From the NCBI GenBank assembly GCA_027366195.1, contig DAHXKW010000009.1, positions 1 through 8,970 of the forward strand: a stretch of DNA of 8,970 nucleotides, written 5' to 3'. Every line of letters begins with the position of its first letter. The first letter of the stretch is position 1. A program made the translations under genes and the position numbers. Shown here one piece after another: positions 6,436 to 8,970 of the stretch. The DNA is from Alphaproteobacteria bacterium (GTDB taxonomy: Bacteria; Pseudomonadota; Alphaproteobacteria; G02398745; G023898745). Under the pieces are notes generated by a model. That model made no database searches, had not been told where the DNA came from, and worked only from the letters and a program-made list of their open reading frames with translations.

Positions 6436-6888
6436 ATGTCTCTAAAAAGATTGAGTTTATTTATAGCCCTTGGCTCTGTTGTAGCTTGCAACAAGAATGT
6501 ATGCAGTGTAGATAGTTTGGGTGGAGAAAATGGCACAGAAGTTGGCCAACGCGTCTACTTTGAATTCGATCGTCCAAAACCAGGACAAAAGGCTGCTTTG
6601 AACGCTGATCAAAAAGCTCTTGTAAAAGCAACTGCTGAAGCTGTAAAAGGTGGAAAAGGCTCACTTATCCTTGAAGGACACTGCGATCGTATGGGAAGCG
6701 ATGAGTACAACGATGCTCTAGGTGAACGTCGCGCAAGTGCCGTAGCAAATGAATTAGAAAAGAGTGGCATTGAAAAATCTCGTCTTGAGACAGTTTCAAT
6801 GGGCAAACGTAGCCAACCCAATCCAAACGCAAGCACACCTGAAGAAGATGCGCTAAACCGCGTTGTGATTGTAAAACAAAAGCGTTAA
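6436..6888 (+). CDS. pal: Peptidoglycan-associated lipoprotein (Pal), OmpA-like domain
   Basis: The 150-residue product is an outer-membrane lipoprotein that tethers the envelope to peptidoglycan, normally with the Tol complex. The start at 6436 gives a textbook lipoprotein signal: basic MSLKR, a hydrophobic core and lipobox VVAC with the lipidated Cys at 18. The OmpA-like domain follows from about residue 40: VYFEFDR opens it, then EGHCDRMGSDEYNDALGERRASAVANEL. This holds the Asp of GHCD and the Arg of ERRA that bind diaminopimelate in family structures. A segment ISxGK-like (VSMGKRSQPNP) and NRVVIVKQKR close it, where NRR is more usual. It is short for Pal, with little linker. No tolB, tolA or ybgF lies beside it here, unlike the usual tol-pal cluster, so a general OmpA-family lipoprotein is the alternative. 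Confidence 0.88.
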   Translation: MSLKRLSLFIALGSVVACNKNVCSVDSLGGENGTEVGQRVYFEFDRPKPGQKAALNADQKALVKATAEAVKGGKGSLILEGHCDRMGSDEYNDALGERRASAVANELEKSGIEKSRLETVSMGKRSQPNPNASTPEEDALNRVVIVKQKR

Positions 6889-6899
6889 TTTCTTTTCTC

Positions 6900-6918
6900 A
6901 AATCTGAGCACCAGATTT
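6900..6918 (+). terminator. Weak hairpin after pal
   Basis: AAATCTG (6900-6906) and CAGATTT (6912-6918) form a perfect 7-bp stem around a 5-base loop, 11 bases past the pal stop. The stem is AT-rich and the following bases (ATCATTTCC) are only loosely U-rich, so termination would be weak. Confidence 0.35.
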
Positions 6919-6977
6919 ATCATTTCCAATAGATGGTTTTTATATCTTTGATGCTCCGGATGTTAGAACATTTTGCG

Positions 6978-7007
6978 TTGACAGTACTGCTTTAGTATCT
7001 GTAAAAT
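6978..7007 (+). promoter_or_regulatory. Sigma70-type promoter for tRNA-Lys (and perhaps dnaA)
   Basis: A consensus TTGACA (6978-6983) and TAAAAT (7002-7007, one mismatch) are separated by 18 bp. The expected transcription start near 7014 is a few bases before the mature tRNA 5' end. This is the clearest promoter in the window. Confidence 0.65.
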
Positions 7008-7017
7008 CAACAGTATT

Positions 7018-7093
7018 GGGTCCATAGCTCAGTAGGTAGAGCACCTGACTTTTAATCAGGGTGTCGAAGGTTCGAATCCTTCTGGACCCACCA
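7018..7093 (+). tRNA. tRNA-Lys (anticodon TTT)
   Basis: A complete 76-base cloverleaf. The acceptor arms GGGTCCA (7018-7024) and TGGACCC (7083-7089) pair fully, the discriminator is A7090 and CCA is encoded (7091-7093). The D-arm contains AGCTCAGTAGGTAGAGC. The anticodon stem CCTGA/TCAGG encloses loop CTTTTAA with anticodon TTT at 7051-7053. The T-arm contains GGTTCGAATCC. The UUU anticodon reads AAA and AAG lysine codons. It sits 10 bases past the promoter and 34 bases before dnaA, with no terminator between. Confidence 0.97.
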
Positions 7094-7127
7094 TATCTTC
7101 TACAGCATATAGTATCGGAATCTAAGC

Positions 7128-8456
7128 ATGTTATGGGATAACGTTTGTAAGCATATTCATGCACAAATAGGTGACGCAGAATATACGAGCTGGATCAAGC
7201 CATTACTGTTTAAATCTATTGATAATGGGACAATTTTGATCGAATGCCCCAGTCTGTTTGTGAAGCACTGGATAGAATCAAATCTACTGCGCACTATGGA
7301 AAAAGCTTTTAAAGATTGTCTGCCTGATGTAAAAAGCATACATATTAAACTTGCTGTTAACTCTAACAAAAAAAACAAATCGAATGATATCACAAACAAT
7401 TCCCCCCCCACTGGAGAAAGCGCACCAATAGCCACACAAAATGTTGAAGCGCGCTATACATTTGACAATTTTGTTGTGGGAAAACCTAATGAATTTGCTT
7501 ACGCCGCTGCGTTAAAAATTGCCGAGTCTCCTAAAGTCCAATTCAACCCCCTCTTCCTTTATGGTGGTGTAGGGCTTGGTAAAACGCATTTAATGCATGC
7601 TATTGCCAACCGCATTAAGCAAGTAAATCCTAAAAGGCGTGTCGTATATTTATCAGCCGAACAGTTTATGTACGAATTCATCAAAGCAATCAGATCTAAA
7701 GACACCATGAGCTTTAAAGCGCAGTTTAGAAATATAGACGTCCTTATGGTTGATGATGTCCAATTCTTTTCAACAGCTAATGCGACACAAGAAGAGTTTT
7801 TTCATACATTTAATGTCTTGATCGATAACAACAAACAAATCATTATTTCCGCGGATAAGTCGCCTTCTGATCTTGAAAATATAGAAGAACGCCTAAAGTC
7901 TAGAATGAACTGGGGACTTGTCGCAGATATTCATCCTACAACCTATGAACTACGCCTTGGAATTCTCCAGAACAAGGTTGAAAAACTTGAATACAACGTA
8001 CCTAATACCGTACTTGAATTTCTTGCTTGTAAAATCACATCTAATGTTCGCGAACTGGAGGGGGCCCTTAATCGCGTTATGGCTTATGCAGAATTGGTTG
8101 GAAAAGAAATTGATTTGGATTTAGTTATTTATGCTTTGCGTGATGTACTACGTGCCCAAGAAAAAATAATCACGGCCTCTGACATTCAAGAACGTGTTTC
8201 AGAATACTATGGACTAAAACGCTCTGACCTAAAATCTGCCTGCCGACGGAAAACTATTTCTCGTCCGCGTCAGTTAGCCATGTATTTATGCAAACAGATG
8301 ACACCTATGTCTTTACCCGATATTGGACGAGAATTTGGCGGAAAAGATCACACTTCTGTACTTTATGCCGTTAATAATGTCGAAAAACTAAAAAAAATAG
8401 ACCCTAATCTTTCCAAAGAACTAGACACTATTACTAGAACATTAAACGCAAGCTAA
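7128..8456 (+). CDS. dnaA: Chromosomal replication initiator protein DnaA
   Basis: This 442-residue AAA+ ATPase binds DnaA boxes and opens the replication origin. All four domains are visible. Domain I is about residues 1-75 (MLWDNVCKHI, then SWIKPL). A short Asn/Lys/Ser-rich domain II linker is about 76-105. The AAA+ domain has Walker A GGVGLGKTH (146-154), Walker B VLMVDD (205-210), the arginine-finger segment ERLKSRMNWGL (254-264) and sensor II SNVRELEGAL (305-314). The C-terminal helix-turn-helix domain carries the signature GGKDHTSVLYAV (404-415). Length is at the short end of normal because the linker is short. The linker contains a C8 run (7402-7409). The Shine-Dalgarno is weak (GGAA, about 9 bases upstream). 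The gene follows tRNA-Lys by 34 bp and may share its promoter. No DnaA-box cluster is seen nearby, in keeping with dnaA often lying away from the origin in alphaproteobacteria. Confidence 0.97.
   Translation: MLWDNVCKHIHAQIGDAEYTSWIKPLLFKSIDNGTILIECPSLFVKHWIESNLLRTMEKAFKDCLPDVKSIHIKLAVNSNKKNKSNDITNNSPPTGESAPIATQNVEARYTFDNFVVGKPNEFAYAAALKIAESPKVQFNPLFLYGGVGLGKTHLMHAIANRIKQVNPKRRVVYLSAEQFMYEFIKAIRSKDTMSFKAQFRNIDVLMVDDVQFFSTANATQEEFFHTFNVLIDNNKQIIISADKSPSDLENIEERLKSRMNWGLVADIHPTTYELRLGILQNKVEKLEYNVPNTVLEFLACKITSNVRELEGALNRVMAYAELVGKEIDLDLVIYALRDVLRAQEKIITASDIQERVSEYYGLKRSDLKSACRRKTISRPRQLAMYLCKQMTPMSLPDIGREFGGKDHTSVLYAVNNVEKLKKIDPNLSKELDTITRTLNAS
7402..7409 (+). repeat. C8 homopolymer tract in the dnaA linker
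   Basis: Eight C encode S92-P93-P94 in domain II. The reading frame is intact in this sequence. It is the same kind of G/C run seen in the 496-aa gene, so such tracts may be a general trait of the genome. Confidence 0.75.
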
Positions 8457-8459
8457 TTT

Positions 8460-8873
8460 TCATAACTCTTCAGCTTCAAAAGTACTTTGTCCTTCTTTTG
8501 TGCTTGATACATTCGTAATAACCATATGAAGCCAAGGGCGGTAACTTATGAACTCAACGCTGCTGGGAATACTTATTTCTTGCTCTCCGATCAGATGGCA
8601 TACAAATTGTCCTTCTCGGTTGTGCCCTTCTAAAGAATTAGAACACACATCATACCGCAACCGTGTAATTCTTTCTGGCCAAACTTTCTTCCACAAGCGT
8701 TGGATACAACCGACCTGGATCATATCACCAACGCCAAGATGCAAACGTTTAAAAGAATTTGCAGGGCATGAAATTTTTGTCCAAAACTTTTGAGGATACT
8801 TGAGTTCTTGTGTACAACCTGAAATCTCTTCAGGTATGCAATGGTCGACACCAATATATAAACTATCTTCCAT
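8460..8873 (-). CDS. Conserved-looking protein of unknown function, convergent with dnaA
   Basis: I do not recognise this 137-residue protein. It has no signal peptide or membrane segment and appears to be a soluble, mixed alpha/beta protein with six cysteines (12, 20, 36, 56, 77, 92) that do not form a clear C-x2-C metal motif. Notable segments are YIGVDHCIPEEI (6-17), GVGDMIQVGCIQRLWKKVWP (47-66) and VEFISYRPWLHMVITNVSS (106-124). The start at 8873 has AAAGGG three bases upstream. A TATACT box on the minus strand (8961-8956) could be its -10, with the -35 outside the window. Its stop lies 3 bp from the dnaA stop, facing it, and no terminator fits in the gap. The opposite strand holds an 81-codon open frame, but the minus reading is longer and better placed. 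Confidence 0.6.
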   Translation of the reverse strand: MEDSLYIGVDHCIPEEISGCTQELKYPQKFWTKISCPANSFKRLHLGVGDMIQVGCIQRLWKKVWPERITRLRYDVCSNSLEGHNREGQFVCHLIGEQEISIPSSVEFISYRPWLHMVITNVSSTKEGQSTFEAEEL

Positions 8874-8932
8874 TTACCCTTTTAAATGAGGCCTACTTTC
8901 AACACCTTAGCCGGAAAATTGTAAAGAAATTG

Positions 8933-8949
8933 CTACCATTTTCAGGTAG
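8933..8949. repeat. Short inverted repeat upstream of the 137-aa gene
   Basis: CTACC (8933-8937) and GGTAG (8945-8949) flank a 7-base loop. It lies between the TATACT box and the start of the 137-aa gene, so it would fall in that gene's leader. Five base pairs alone are weak evidence. Confidence 0.25.
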
Positions 8950-8970
8950 GATAAAAGTATAGAGATTCTT

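Noticed and set aside
7094..7127. Replication origin beside dnaA
   Set aside because: No TTATCCACA-like DnaA boxes or AT-rich 13-mers are grouped in the gaps on either side of dnaA.

Overview
The window looks like chromosome from an AT-rich alphaproteobacterium, possibly an intracellular or host-associated one of the Holosporales/Rickettsiales type. The DnaA C-terminus (SLPDIG-REFGGKDHTSVLYAV) has an alphaproteobacterial flavour. Coding is fairly loose, and a hairpin-rich dispersed-repeat-like spacer and unrecognised secreted proteins are present. The lineage is inferred from style and not proven.

Left half, minus strand (4490 down to 1): a tight co-directional cluster. It starts with a small exported protein (88 aa) behind a strong Shine-Dalgarno. 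Next is a 496-aa exported protein of unknown family with a Ser/Gly-rich, low-complexity region containing G8 and G7 homopolymer tracts. Then come a DUF917 (S-methyl-thiohydantoin-desulfurase-like) protein, a hydantoinase/oxoprolinase-family protein that overlaps it by 37 bp, and the first codons of a further gene coupled by an ATGA overlap at the window edge. DUF917 plus HyuA is a known pairing, pointing to hydantoin/thiohydantoin-type ring chemistry. Here, however, the HyuA partner has lost the recognisable ATP-binding glycine motifs, and the pair sits directly behind secreted, possibly phase-variable genes.

Middle (4491-5063): a non-coding divergent spacer. Next to the minus operon it has an inverted repeat and a possible remnant or leader ORF. 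From about 4655 to 4970 it is a chain of imperfect palindromes built on alternating CCGGG/CCCGG boxes. The last 80 bases are very AT-rich.

Right half, plus strand: a seven-bladed FG-GAP beta-propeller with a C-terminal membrane segment but no N-terminal signal; a Pal/OmpA-family lipoprotein; then a consensus promoter driving tRNA-Lys(UUU). The tRNA is followed after only 34 bp by dnaA, so the two may be co-transcribed. A 137-aa protein of unknown function converges on dnaA with a 3-bp gap. No CRISPR, IS element, rRNA or replication-origin signature was seen.
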